Assembly: GCA_003313425.1 (NCBI GenBank)
Contig: NHZP01000007.1
Location: 434,001-498,000, forward strand
Reading direction: 5' to 3'
Source of the DNA: Pseudopyrenochaeta lycopersici
Lineage: Eukaryota > Ascomycota > Dothideomycetes > Pleosporales > Pseudopyrenochaetaceae
DNA length: 64,000 nucleotides
Shown one piece after another: positions 1 to 12,431 of this stretch. Every line of letters starts with the position of its first letter. Position 1 is the stretch's first letter. The position numbers were made by a program, and so were the translations under genes. The notes beneath the pieces were generated by a model. It saw only the letters and a program-made list of their open reading frames with translations. It was not told the origin of the DNA and did no database searches.

Positions 1-565
1 AGCAGGTTCATGATTATACTCAGAATCCCCGTGTCCATGCATATTGTGAACCTGCAGTAACTGGTCAGTACGCTTTCATTCGTTTTCCAAATCGCAATTG
101 CATACCACAACGGAGAGAAATTATCAATCGCAATCGCCACTGCAGATTTGCGTCGAGGCTGGGTACCCGCGCCATTGTTGCCGGTGTCGTGGCTGCTTGT
201 CACCATTCTGCCAGCATCAGCCGTTGCAAGCAAGAGTTCAAAATTTCCGAAAAGCAAATGCTACACAGATTCGATTTGAGGTCTAAACATTCTATTATTA
301 TGATTACAAGGTCTATGCTATATAGTGGGGCAGTGATGTAACAATGTTGGTGACATCAGGCCGGACTCTGCCGGGATCCCTGTCGCGGTCTCGGTCGAGC
401 CACGCTAAAAGTTACTCTGGGACCAGAGCGGCTGGAAAGATTAAGCCGCTGCGAAGAATTGAGAATTGAGTCTATAGGAAAGATGTGAGTGTAAAACGTT
501 GGTTGAACAATGTGTTCGGCGTGTTGAGTGGATCTTGGATCTGGACTGAGGCGAGGCTAGACGAC
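1..565. other. Gene-free left flank
   Basis: I see no convincing gene here. The part next to 565 is the 3' flank of the ABC transporter that ends at 566. The short open frame at 98-286 has no recognisable motif and no supporting splice pattern. Confidence 0.5.
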
Positions 566-3500
566 TTATTTGCTCTTTGCCTTCTTGCCTTTGGGAACAC
601 GGCAGAGCCAGTATAGGAACACTGCTGCTGCGACATTAAAGGCGACGTAGACCCAGAGCAGGCCAAAGTCCCTCCAGCGCGTGTCCCAGTTAACATTAAT
701 TTGTCTCAGGAATTGGTCAGTGTTGTCCATCTGGCAGAACTCGCATTGGCTAGTAGCTTGAGCGTCGCGAAGATAACCACCCGCCATAGACATGTATGCC
801 TGCATATATTCTCCACAGGACTGATTCGCTGGCGCAGCGAAAGTTTGAAACTCGCTATCTGCACAGAATGCAGGGGCCTGGCCGAGCGTCGATGACATGA
901 AGCTCGAAACCAGGTAGGTGAACGGATTGGCGCGATACATGAAGATCCAAAACCGAGGGAGGTTGTTCGGTCCGGCAAGGATGCCACAGAACGCGTAGAG
1001 CATAATTGAGACCAGTGTTGCGTATGCTCCTGCAATCTCTTCGCTAGGTGCGCCTGCGATCAACAAGTGTGCCAATGAGCTAGCAAAGAGGAATGCCACC
1101 ACGATGATGATTACCGTGTGGAAACCACGGATGTGCACCGAATCAGTAAATTCGGCATTGCGGTAGAGGCCAACCGGATAATACCACACCAAGAAACAGA
1201 ATATTGCCATGAACTGAAAACATTGTCAACATGGGTGGGGCTCCGCTTGTGATATGGGAGACTTACTGCGTTCCAGGCCATTTCTATAGCGATATTGGAG
1301 AGCACAAAGGCTTGCCATGCATATGTCTTCGATTGCCGCTCTCGGGCCTCGTACAGCGTCCGCTGGGAGATGAACATTGGGAGGATCTGATACAACAGCT
1401 GAATGACAACGAAAAGGAAGATGAAAACACCGAACATCTGGTTCTGAAGGCCTTGCATGGTGTTGTCGCCGTTGAAAAAGGAGAAGCCGATTATAAAAGA
1501 GCATCCGACTGTGAGAATCGCCTTAGAGTAGATGTATGAGGGTGTTCGCCAATACTGCTGTGCGCAGCGGAGGGCTACTGCGCCGAGTTGCGTGAAGAAG
1601 GGTGCTGCGAACTCTTGATGGCTGCCTTCGGAGGAGTCCATGACTGCTGATGGTTGGTTCGCAAGATCTCGTAACCTAGCTAGCTCTGCGTGGACGTCTG
1701 TATATTCTTTGCTATTTCTCCACACCGCGGGCCAGTCAATCTCAGTCTGAGCACCAGGGGCAGCGCCTATTGCTTCCAGCATGTACTCTGCAGGGTTGGT
1801 GCCAGGAGGGCATTCTGGTGCGCCGTTGCGAGCAAAGTAGTCCAGAAGTGTTTTTGAACCGTGACCGACGTCGCCAAAGTACACGGTTTTGCCACCTTTC
1901 GCAAGAAGAAGGAGTCGATCGAATCTCTGGAATAGGAGTGAAGAAGGTTGATGGACCGTACATAGAATCGCCTGGCCATTGCGGGTGAGCTTTTCCATTA
2001 GGTCGCAGATTGACCATGATGTCTGACTATCCAGACCTGATGTGGGCTCATCAAGGAAAAGGAGTAGCTTGGGACGAGCAGCAAGTTCAACGCCGATGGT
2101 TAACCGCTTACGCTCTAAGCACAGTTAGTGAGCAATCTGAGGATAACGCTAAGAGGTTGCAAAACTTACGCTCCACGTTGAGTCCGGACCCAGGCACACC
2201 AACCACAGCGTCAGCATATTGCTCCATGTCCAGTAGCCGAATTACATGATCAACATATGCTAGTCTTTCTTCGCGTGTGAACTCTAGAGGCTGTCGCAAC
2301 AATGCAGAAAACTCTAGAGCCTCTCGTACTGTTGAGGTTTCCAAGTGGATATCCTGCTGCATCACGTAGCCTGTCTTGCGTTGGAACGATTCGTCGCGCT
2401 CACGTCCGTCTACTAGCATGTTTCCACTGATTACACCCATAGTCGTTCGGCTGGCGAGTACGTCAAGCAGCGTTGTTTTTCCTGCACCAGAGACGCCCTA
2501 TGGACGTGTTAGCTAAGAAACAGATCAAAGCCACCCGGATGGCTACGAAGATTGAGCTTACCATAAGCGCAGTCAAAGTTCCAGGTTTGATCCAACCATC
2601 TACTGAATCTAGGATCGTACGGCTTTTACCCTTGATTTGGATCTCGTAGTTGACTGCTTCCCAATGAAAGATAGAAACCTGCTTTTGTACTTCGTGCTGC
2701 GGCTCGTTCGTGTTGGTGAACTTCTCGCTTTTGTGAGCGGTTTCAGTACCCGTCTCCTCATCTGCACCGCGTCTTCTATCGCTGGCCTGCATCTTCGAAC
2801 GGCGGAAGACCAAGACTTCACCTTTGGATCTTTCTGATGCGACAAACTCGCTCATAACAAGGTGTGCTATGAACAAAATTACCGTTATCGCCAAGATGAT
2901 TCCGTAGTTTGACCATCGTTTGCTGTACTGATACGAAAAAGCAGTCTCCACGAATGAAGTGCCGCTGACAGAAGGTGATCCAGGTACCGAGCCTTGTACT
3001 GCGCATGCTCGCTGATCGGCAGCAATATTCTCGTATGACGGGCCCGAAGGAACAAAATATGCGCAGCTGAAATTCCGGTCATGGAACTCGTTGACCATGA
3101 CGTTTTCGAAGCCATAAGCTATTGGGTTGATATATCGCAGCCAACTGGCCCAGCTGTGAAGAAATTAACACACTTGCCGACGACTATCTTATAGGACACA
3201 TACCCTCTCATATATTGTACTGGAATGACAAAGCCAGTGTATAAAATAAGCAACATTAAGATGATTGAGCTCGGGGCGAGTGCCTGAGCGATAGTTTTCG
3301 TCATCGAAGCGAAAAGTCGGAAGAACATGCTCATCGAAAGCCCCATTGTGAAGGCAACCAGCAGGAAGAAGAAGAACGGTCCAGGTTCTCGACGCAAGTT
3401 TGCCATGAAATACAATGTAGAGTTGACAATGATCGAATTTGCGATCTTATAAGGTAGGTCCACGATCATAGAGGCGAGTGCTTCAGCGCTTGGGTGGTAA

Positions 3501-5554
3501 AGGGCATATCGGTTATGCTTGAATCAGAAGTCAGCACAATGCGCGTAACATCTTTTCCTGCTTAGCGAACTCACTTTTTCCACGATAGTTCTTTTTGCGT
3601 AAAGATTCATGATCTCGAGGAAGCTACCAAAAGCGTTCAACAACACCTAATATAATCAGCATTCTGAGTTCCATGCTTTTCAATACATCCAATTGCGCCT
3701 GTAGAAGCTTCCAAAAGGACGTTGGGCTATCAGAGCAACGTACCATCATGAACAGAATCCCTCCGCGTTTAAAAAACGATGCTGTGCTTCCAGGTAAATT
3801 GTAGAAGATGCTAGCAATGATTAAAGCTTCGAAAAAGTTGATCAACAGCATGCTCAGAGTAACACTCGGATCGTTCTTGAGTTTTTGTATGTCTCTCCAC
3901 ATGCACAGACTGACCTGCCTCCAGTAGGAGAGTGTATACGGGGAGTTTTGGCGTTGCTTGCGAGACTTCTCCAAAGTCCTGGAAAGAGTGAACTGCTCAT
4001 GGTTTTCGCCTTTAAGCGGATGCGCATGGCTGTATTCTTCGATAGCTTGCAGCAACTGTCGTCGTTCAGGGCTTTCTTTCCAGCATCGAGCAAAATCGTC
4101 TGACGTTCGGGGTGTGCTGTTCTCCAAGCCAGCTTTGATTCGACGTTCGGAAGGCGAAGTCATCGAAGTCAAAAAGTCCGGGGTGGTTTGAGAGGGAGGA
4201 CATTCAAATCCCAGGCGCTCGAAATATTCGCGCGCCTTTTGTGAAGGGCCAAAGTAGATCTGTCGGCCTTCATATAAAACAAGTACCTTATCGAATACCT
4301 AGTAAAAGTCAGTGATTTCTTCTAAGCCAGCTCGATAGCCCAGGAGCATGATAATACTGCTCTGGAAAGCATCGTGGAGTTCTTACGTCATAAGCGGCTT
4401 GAGGCGCTTGATAAATTGCTACGCAGGTCGATGCACCAAAGACATCACATTGCGTCCGTAATGTTCTACAGAATTCTATCGCGTTCGCGGAATCCAGACC
4501 TCTCGTTGAATTGTCCCAGCACTGCAGGGGCGCAAAGCTCAAAGCAGCCTCCGCGATCGTGACTCTCTTACGCTCGCCCCCACTAACTCCTCGAACAAAA
4601 TCGTTCCCAACACGTGTGTTGATCGTATGTGAGATTCCAAACATCGCCATTACGACCTACTTTTGTCAGCAAAACGATACGCTGAATCTTCAAGTTGGAC
4701 AACATACATCGCGTAAATGCTCGGCATAGCGTTGTCGACTGACACCGCCTGGAATTTGTCGTGGCGCACGAGCGCGAGCAGCAAAGTATAGAGTATCTCC
4801 CACACTCAGCTGGGGGAAATGAGCGTCTACCTCTGCTGTGTAAATGGCCTCTCCTCGGAATGAAGTGTTCATCTGCTTGGCTGGAATGCCTTGGTAATTC
4901 ACGAACGAATCAGAGCCAACTTGAAAGCCGTGCGTCTCGCCTGCAATCGTTTTCAAGAAGGTAGAGCAACCAGAGCTAAGATTTCGTCAACCTTTTGCAC
5001 CAGATCAGATGCAGAGACACCTACCCAGGGGGGCCAAGCACGCATAACTGTTCGCCAGGTAGTAGAAGCCCATCAAGGTCTCTCAGAATCTCAATCTTTT
5101 GGGAGCCTCTGCCAAATAATGCCGGTAGCTTCAGAAATTTGTTTCCTACTGTTGACTGGAAGTCAGTCGGAGACCCCTTACCCCAGACATTGAGACCTCT
5201 AAATGCCACCCCAGCTACGCGAGGAATGGCTCCTTGTTCACTGTATCGCAAGTCGTAGAATGACTTGGCCCAGTCCTTTGCACGAAATTGGTCGCTCTGG
5301 GGGTCCAGTCGACTGTTCTGCTCGGTAGCGAATGGCGATCCAAGATGTTGTGACTGCGAAGTGAATTTACGAACAAGTTCGAGTACTTCTCGTTCGCGCT
5401 GCACATCCTGTTCGATCTCGTCCTTGTCATCATACTCAGAGTTAGAGCTCGAATCTGGTTTGGTGGTATTTGAATGAGGCGCTTCAGCATTGGCAGCCAT
5501 CTCTGCGAAGCCAATGGCAGCCGACATATCAGCTCTGTCTTCGAGACCGTACAA
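566..5554 (-). CDS. PDR-type ABC transporter (ABCG, full size)
   Basis: A plasma-membrane drug/xenobiotic efflux pump of the fungal pleiotropic drug resistance type, in the order NBD-TMD-NBD-TMD. I read ten exons: 5554-5025, 4975-4708, 4656-4387, 4298-3744, 3646-3575, 3517-3198, 3153-2562, 2497-2170, 2114-1267 and 1213-566, giving about 1,476 residues. NBD1 has the Walker [14 protein letters not shown] across the first intron, the signature VSGGERKR and the degenerate Walker B ending [13 protein letters not shown]2 has [12 protein letters not shown], the PDR signature [11 protein letters not shown] and [14 protein letters not shown]. About 100 residues precede the first NBD, as expected for the family. 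The donor at 3197 (GTCCTA) is weak, but it is the only choice I found that restores frame. The gene is divergent from the Zn2Cys6 gene at 6433, which could regulate it (inference). The substrate is unknown. Confidence 0.93.
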
Positions 5555-6432
5555 CCAACCACGCTCAGGTTAAGCCTCGTCTTCAGTAAAAGGTTGTCGG
5601 TCAAACGGAAAATGCGGGAAGATTATACACCGCTAGCCCATGTGATGTGAACGAGTTGGAGATTAATAGTTCAGAGGCGGTGCGAGGAAAAAAAAGTCAA
5701 ACTGGGAATTGAAGGACATAGGTTAAGGTACCGATTGATCTTATAAGAGAACTTTGCCGCTGGATTAGAGTACGTGTTGGGGCCTCAACTTGGGGGTTTG
5801 TCTCCACAGCTCTCAATCCTTCGTGCCAAAGTCCGAATGTCCAGACGCCAAGCAGACATGACTCCACGAGGTGGCTGAAAGTGATCTGTATCCACTAATG
5901 CCTGGTCTGCCTTCGAAACATTATGCTTGCGCAATCGTATCATTGACGCCAGTGCACCTGGACATTCGGATATACGAATCGCCCTCACTGCAGACGGCCG
6001 CGACACTGGTGCATCGCCCCACTTTTGCTTCGAGACACGACGGCTCGTAGGCGAATGGAGCCTTCTACTTAACACAGCGAACGGTGAACCAGTAAGAGCT
6101 AATCTATAATGCTCACGGTGCAATCAAGATAATCCTGAGCTGTTTGGTGGATAGCTGACAGGATTTCCAAAGTTATTGTTGGTGTCTGGGTATCCAAATG
6201 GCATGATCGGGGTTTCGGACATTCGGGTTCCGCGCCTTCCATCGTGCCTTCAGACCAGCAAAGTCAATCCTTGGCCTGACTGAGATCGCATCATCATATT
6301 TATCATCTTACACAGCCTATGCACGTCGAAATCTCCATAGGACTTTCGGTCATAAGGACACCGATCTGAACGCTGCTGTGACCACTACATGCCTCGGCGG
6401 ACATTCAGTCTCCGGTGTTGTACCGCCGGGTG
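5555..6432. promoter_or_regulatory. Shared divergent promoter region, ABC transporter / Zn2Cys6 regulator
   Basis: This 878-bp stretch separates two diverging start codons and must hold both promoters and 5' leaders. Open frames on both strands (for example 5785-6123 minus) have no recognisable content. I did not identify a specific CGG-type operator by eye. Confidence 0.45.
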
Positions 6433-9067
6433 ATGACAATGAAGCTGGCTGTATGTAACTCTGAGCTCCATTTCAATCCAGCAACTTCATGCTAATCAGC
6501 TTCAAAGTGTCTTCGCTGCAAGCGGAAGAAGGTGAGCTTTTTCATACGCATTCCGGCACATCTTCTGCTTGCCACGCACATAAGTCTTTGCAGCCAGCGA
6601 CCTCGTGTTCTCCTTGCACATTCTGAGCTTTCATGGCTCATATTGTTATATCCTCAACGTGCTGAAGTTTAGTAGATCAAGTGTGACAAGGGCGAGCCAG
6701 TCTGTCACCAATGCATTACCGCTAAGTCCGAATGTGAATACGTCGAGCGCCGTCAAAGACCTCGACTAGCGCAACAGAAAGTTGCAGTGCAATATCTTAA
6801 TCAACGACTGGAACTTCTCGAAAAGCACATCAACCGCGCCGAGGTTGGCCACTCACCGTCTACGCCTCTCCCTTTGACTAGTCAGGACACGGCTCGAGAC
6901 ATAACGCCGGTGCCGTCTCCTGAAGCCTCGTTGACGGTCGGTGATGGCCAAGAATGTAAGGACTTTATACAAAATGTACCCTTTCTTAAAATCAGAAAAA
7001 TGCCCGAAATGATACAAGCTGTTACAGGAATCGCTAACTATATCTAGCTTGGATATACCGGCTTGCCACGGACACCCAGCGCAGCTTCCAGAGCCAGGCA
7101 ACCCCGGTCGCTACACCAACGCCTTGGATTGATAGTGCAATGATGTTGCTGAATGAGGCTCTTGAAGACCTCGGCAACCTCAGAGTCCGGACTGATTTGT
7201 TCAATGTTAATTTCAAACTTTCCCCCACAGAGGCGAGAGAGTGTATTGAAGCGTTTGTCCATTTAATGTGTAATATGGTCGTACCAGACATATTCACTAC
7301 ATCTCTCGATATTAATCTTCTTCGTGCACTGCCGGAAGTAATTGATTCACCTTACATCAACATCGACCCAGGAGTACACGTAATGTACTACAACGCACTT
7401 TACTACGGCCTTCAAGAAACTCGTGGTCCAGGAGACCCACTCGTACAAGCCGCATACAAGAAAGTTCTCGAGTGTGTGCCTGCGTGGCTTGACGCTTCAA
7501 CTGACACGGAGATGGATGGCCACACAGCAGCTGTGACGTCATGGACTGCAATCAACAATCACGATTTTCAATTATCCTGGAAATTTCATTGCAAGTCTTG
7601 CCACTACATAAAATTGAGAGGCATTGACCAGATCGATATCATACCTGGAAAAACGTTCGACGAGGAGAACAAAAAGGATCCGCTTCGATACCTATATTGG
7701 CACGTACTGTCTACAGACACTCTCTTCCGCTTGTTCTATGGGAAGCCTACTGTTGTAAGTTTCATTCTTATATGCACACAGCTTGCGCTACTTGTAAGCT
7801 TTTTTAATGCCTATTGAAAGGCTGGGAAATCTTTCAAAAATCTTCTCCGTAGCTCATATGCGGATCGCTACGCTTGCCATCTATCAGTCAAGCTAATTTT
7901 GGAATAGATCCGTTGGTCACCAAACAAAGTCAGACCACCTGCCTTGTTTCGTTCTGAAAATATGCAACCTTCTGCCTCTCAGGTCACGGTTACAGTTGTT
8001 TGGGTACGATACACGCTCATGACTGCAGAAACGCTCAGCTTTATAGACAATAGCCCTTCACACGATCGCGATGAGAAAATTGCTCACAAGGTGGATGAAT
8101 TTTGTCTGCAGCTCGAAGATTTAATGACTGAATTCAATCTTGAGCCGACAATGAACGCCAAAGAGACTAAGATCGAAATCTGCTGCCTCCTTGCGGACCA
8201 CATAATGAACATCTATTCGATTATCATAGGAATGAAACGACTAGTAAAGAGATCTGAGCCAAGACGACCTGTTGATGCTATTACTGTCCGCGCTGCTCGA
8301 AAAGTCGTGAGCATTATCCTCAACTTGAACAGCAATTCCAGTCTAGCCAATCAGTCGAGAAGTACTTTTAGTCAGTACGTCACCCCTTCCATTCGCTATT
8401 TTGTGAATAATTACAGTATCTTGTTGAAACCTTATTCCTTCTGGCAGAACACGCTCTCTATTTGCTATCGACAGGATGTTGAGCAATTTTGTGCTGCCAG
8501 AATTCAATATTGGGGGTGCTACTGATTTGGCTCAGTTGCTAACTACACGACAGCTTCATAACTTTCTATCCATTCTGCGCTGTTTTCTCTCTATACGAGC
8601 ATATCCTTGCCTGCAACGATCCGGAAGACTGCGAAAACGATATGAAATCACTCGAAAGTATTGGCGCCATAATGGCGCAGGAATGCGCACTTCGGCAAGA
8701 TTTTGTACCCTTTGCGAAAACGATTAATGCGCTCAACAAGGTTTCAAGGAGCGTACAAGATGAGAGGCGTCGAGACCAATCGGCACGTGAACTGGGTGGG
8801 AATATATCTTCGCTCCAGCAGGGGCTAAATTTGCCGGCTTCGACTTTCGATAGCTTTCAGCATCTAGTCGCAAACGAGCTCCCTCAGTTTGACGCTGCAA
8901 CCTTCCCTTCGCTCCCTGACCTGTCAGCAACCCTCGATGGCGACTTTCATCCACTTGGCTTCGTTCGAGCATTAGAAAATGACATGCATAACCGCAACTG
9001 GCACAACGACTGGTGGGATCTAAGTGGTGGTGCTGACGAAGGGTTGACTAGCATCCCCGACAAGTAG
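6433..9067 (+). CDS. Zn2Cys6 fungal transcription factor with Fungal_trans-type domain
   Basis: A nuclear sequence-specific regulator. Six exons fit splice signals and phase: 6433-6450, 6508-6531, 6676-6955, 7048-7754, 7908-8374 and 8554-9067, giving 669 residues. The zinc cluster is split by introns: exon 2 is only 24 bp and encodes CLRCKRKK, and exon 3 continues IKCDKGEPVCHQC with the sixth Cys in SEC. A heptad-like QYLNQRLELLEKHI follows and probably dimerises. The middle part contains DTLFRLFYGKPTV, typical of the fungal regulatory (middle homology) domain. The last exon begins HFITFYPFCAVFSLYEHIL, which also fits the family. The start ATG at 6433 is the nearest that keeps frame through the GTATGT intron. 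A longer 5' exon is possible. The target is unknown; the divergent ABC transporter is the obvious candidate. Confidence 0.85.
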
Positions 9068-9716
9068 CTAGACTCTGCGTGTTTGTACATCTTACGGCAG
9101 TTAAAACTGACCATGTACCATGGGCAAATTCAACAGTTACCATTTGCGATGCGTACACCAATTACCACCTGAAGTGTCAGATCACCTCTTTTGAGTAGTT
9201 CTAGCCGCTGTATTCGGTGGCGCACATGTTGCGGGATATTGCTTCCCGCTCACATATCAAATTAGCATCAGCAAAAGACTTATCTCCCAAAGAAAAGGGA
9301 GACATCGTCATACCCAATGCATTCACCGTTATGCATTGGTACTGGCTCCAGAGTGCCAAACGGCACCCGTCCAATGGATGCTTCCACTTCGGTATGTGAA
9401 CGAGGACATGGGCTGCAATCAATGTCTATTCCTTAGCGATATTGGAATTTGGTGAAGTCGACATTCTGCCCGCCTTTTGAAGTTAGGATAGACGAATTAG
9501 TGCTACGGTGAAGCCATCATACCCAGAGCCCATAATAACACGCTTTGAAGCAGTGGCATGAATATTTATAGGTCGATGGACGATACTGGCTCTTACACTG
9601 TGCTCCATCCCCCGTTGGCCGGGAACATGAACTCCCGTAAAGTTACACACGCCACGGACTGGGTCGCATTTCGGCTACCAAACAATAATTCATACCCAAT
9701 AATTTTGAGTGACCTC
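9068..9716. other. Intergenic, convergent 3' ends
   Basis: This lies between the 3' ends of the transcription factor (plus) and the MFS transporter (minus). I see no supportable gene; the two opposed short frames at 9201-9422 shadow one another. Confidence 0.5.
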
Positions 9717-11583
9717 TCACTTCTGTACGACAGCAGACTCCTTTCCAGATATCCCGTCCCCACTTGCATCTGAACTGGGCCTTGATGCTTTGGGGGCCTC
9801 TACATCTTGCACTGCCTCGATCTCTCGTTTCCTCTTCCTTTCGTCCCGTCCCTGCAGCAATCGAAGTATAAACGTTAACAAGACTATCGCTACTCCCAAA
9901 ACCGAAGCCGCTATGAATCCTCGCTTGAAGCGAGGTGCATCGCTCGTCCTCCAAACAGCATTCGTGAACCATATCGACATCATGTGGCTGAAAATATTCG
10001 ATGCCGCGATAACAAACCCGCGCATCTCGTGGTCATACGAGATAAGGTCCGCATACCAGGCGTAATATGGTCCAGGTACACCAGACGAAAAGAACAGGAT
10101 ATAGTACGCAAAGTACTTCGCATTATCAGGCACATCCCAAATCGCCAGGATGACTGAACCCAAAAACGTCCCAGCTTGCATTACAATAATGGCTGGCCAG
10201 CGGCGTCCCTTTAATAATGGCGAGTCTGAAAGCGCACCTGCTAGCAGCTGAACGACGACGCCGACGGCAACCTGTCCAGTTGGCCAAACATTTCTGACGT
10301 AAACGGAGTGACCCTCAGCCTTCAACCAGAGGGCCATCACGGGTTGGTAAACCGGGAAACTGCCTTGGACAAACCAATATCCGAGTGGCAGAACCCAGAA
10401 TTGCCACTGCTTTGCAATGCCAAAGAACTTAGTACGCGTCCAGGGGTTGTGACCTAATGGCTTTTGGCCCTCTTTGATCAGGCGTTGGCACTGTCGTTCC
10501 GCCTCTTCTTTGGTAATGTAGAAAGCCCTAGTAGTTTCAGGGAAATCTGGGATGAAGAAGTAGCCAATGAAAGCAATGGGCAAAGAGATAATGCCGCAAA
10601 CAATAAAGAGCCTAGCATTAATTAGAATATGCCAGTACGTGTCTCAGATGGAGTTGTTTCAGAGATGCGACTGACCATTGCCATCCTTGTTTCCCATACA
10701 CTCCATCCAGGCCATTGTACGCTCCTGCTTGCAAGTAGCCACTAAACATTCCCGCAAGTGCAGCAGTGCAGTAAAACAAGGCGGTGCGCTTGCCTCTTTC
10801 TTCTTTCGTATACCAGCTGCCGATCAGGTACTGAGACCGCAGTCAGTAGAGTGCGTGGGTATTCCAGATTACGGGAACAGAAACTCACGATCATGACAGG
10901 GAAATATCCGCTCTCACAGAGCCCCACCAGAAACCGGATTGCGTATAAATGGGAGACGTTCGTTACCGAGGAGGAGCAAAACGTCAATATAGACCAGAGA
11001 ACTTCTAAGGTTGGTATGAGGATTGAAGGTCGGACACGTGTTGCTAACATCACTGCAGGCAACTACATGAGCAAATGTTAGAAGCCTGTATTTCAATACG
11101 TGTCGCTGCCTATGTGTAACTCTTACCTGGCCAAGGACATAACCCGCAGTATAACAGTTGCCCGCGTACGTCAGCTCACTTCCGCGCATATTCAGCGCTT
11201 CTTTCATCTAAATTTTTATCAGTTAGGTTGGTAAACTAGATCCAATGTTGATGACGTACTCCAGAGACGTAGGCGTTATTGACATTCGCTTGATCGAGGT
11301 TCTTGCTGAAGTATCCAAGACAAGCGGCTAACAGAAGGAAAGTGTCGAGCTTCAGCAAGAACCACTTCTCTTCAGCAGGCTTGTCAGGATTGTCCCAGAC
11401 ATATCGTTGGATTGATCGAAGGACACGGCGTGAGCTGCCTACAAGTCCGGGCTTCTCCCAGGGCTTTGGCTCATTCGAGGCTGGTTCATTCGGGGCTGGT
11501 GGGCTGGGATCTCTTGACGACGAGGCATCGGATAGGCATTTCGTCTCAATTGCCAGCTCTGCCTTGGACGCCATATCTGGCAA
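9717..11583 (-). CDS. MFS transporter, anion:cation symporter family (allantoate/pantothenate permease-like)
   Basis: A plasma-membrane symporter of the Dal5/Liz1/Fen2 type, likely moving a carboxylated small molecule such as a vitamin or amino-acid derivative. Exons are 11583-11260, 11207-11127, 11062-10889, 10830-10676 and 10611-9717, which sum in frame to 542 residues. Family hallmarks are LGYFSKNLDQANVNNAYVSG in TM1, GYVLGQLPAVMLATRVRPS in the TM2 loop, RFLVGLCESGYFPVMI and GSWYTKEERGKR at the loop after TM4. The C-tail is charged and cytosolic. It is divergent from the dioxygenase at 12432 with 848 bp between starts. The family is secure. The closer similarity to pantothenate permeases is a recollection of motif style, not a search result. 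Confidence 0.88.
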
Positions 11584-12431
11584 AAACTGGCACGATGAGA
11601 CCTGGAATGATCAGAGAAGGGGTAAATGATTGAGAATTACTGAAGCCTTTCAATGAAGGGAAACATATACACAGCCGCTCTTCGTCCTATACTCATCCTT
11701 CTAACATATGTCACTGCCATTGCGCGATCAACGAAATTCTTCCATCATCGGACATGCCGTAGCCTCGAGGAACTGCCGCTGTCACAGCGGAGTATAGGCG
11801 GTACTACAACAAGTTCGCGGTATGGCCACGTCTCGAGGCTACGGCCAGGATGTTGTATGCAGGATCTATCAAATCATCTAACATGCCCACTTCCGGCATT
11901 GAACGCCGCCACTGGCTTAACTTCGGGGCAGCCTGCGTCAATTCTGCGCTAATTGGTCGTATGTGATTCGATACTTTGAGCTTTATGGAGAACTGTGCGA
12001 TTACGAAAGATGTTCCGGATCATGGGGTGGATATAGTCGTGATTGCAGGGAGCTCATTGCGACATCTGATAACGGCTTCCGAACGCGCTAGTGCACGTCA
12101 AGCAACGCATCCAATACTGCAACCTCCAAACATCTCCAATACCGTGTTATCTCCGGCGCACCATGAACCCCACGAAAATTGTGGAGCGACCCGAGAATCC
12201 AATGCAAGCGATGTATGCGTACTGACAAATGCTAGGAGCGGTATCGCAATGACAACATTGAGGGGTTGATTGACGAGCTCGATACAACTCCTGGGAATCA
12301 GTAATTCGCGTTGCACATTGCTTTATACAAGCATCAGACAAGACCTCTCTCATATTTGATCAAGATCCAGGACTTTTCGAACATTTCATCCAAATTTCGA
12401 GCAATACAGACCACTTCCTCCACTTCAAACC
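11584..12431. promoter_or_regulatory. Divergent promoter region, MFS transporter / dioxygenase
   Basis: The region holds the 5' flanks of both genes. Short open frames at 11653-12353 on both strands overlap one another and show no family motif. No specific regulator site was recognised. Confidence 0.4.

Noticed and set aside
3624..3744. Apparent premature end of the first ABC transporter
   Set aside because: A GTACGT donor and an ATTAG acceptor remove the stop and restore a typical PDR sequence ([15 protein letters not shown]).
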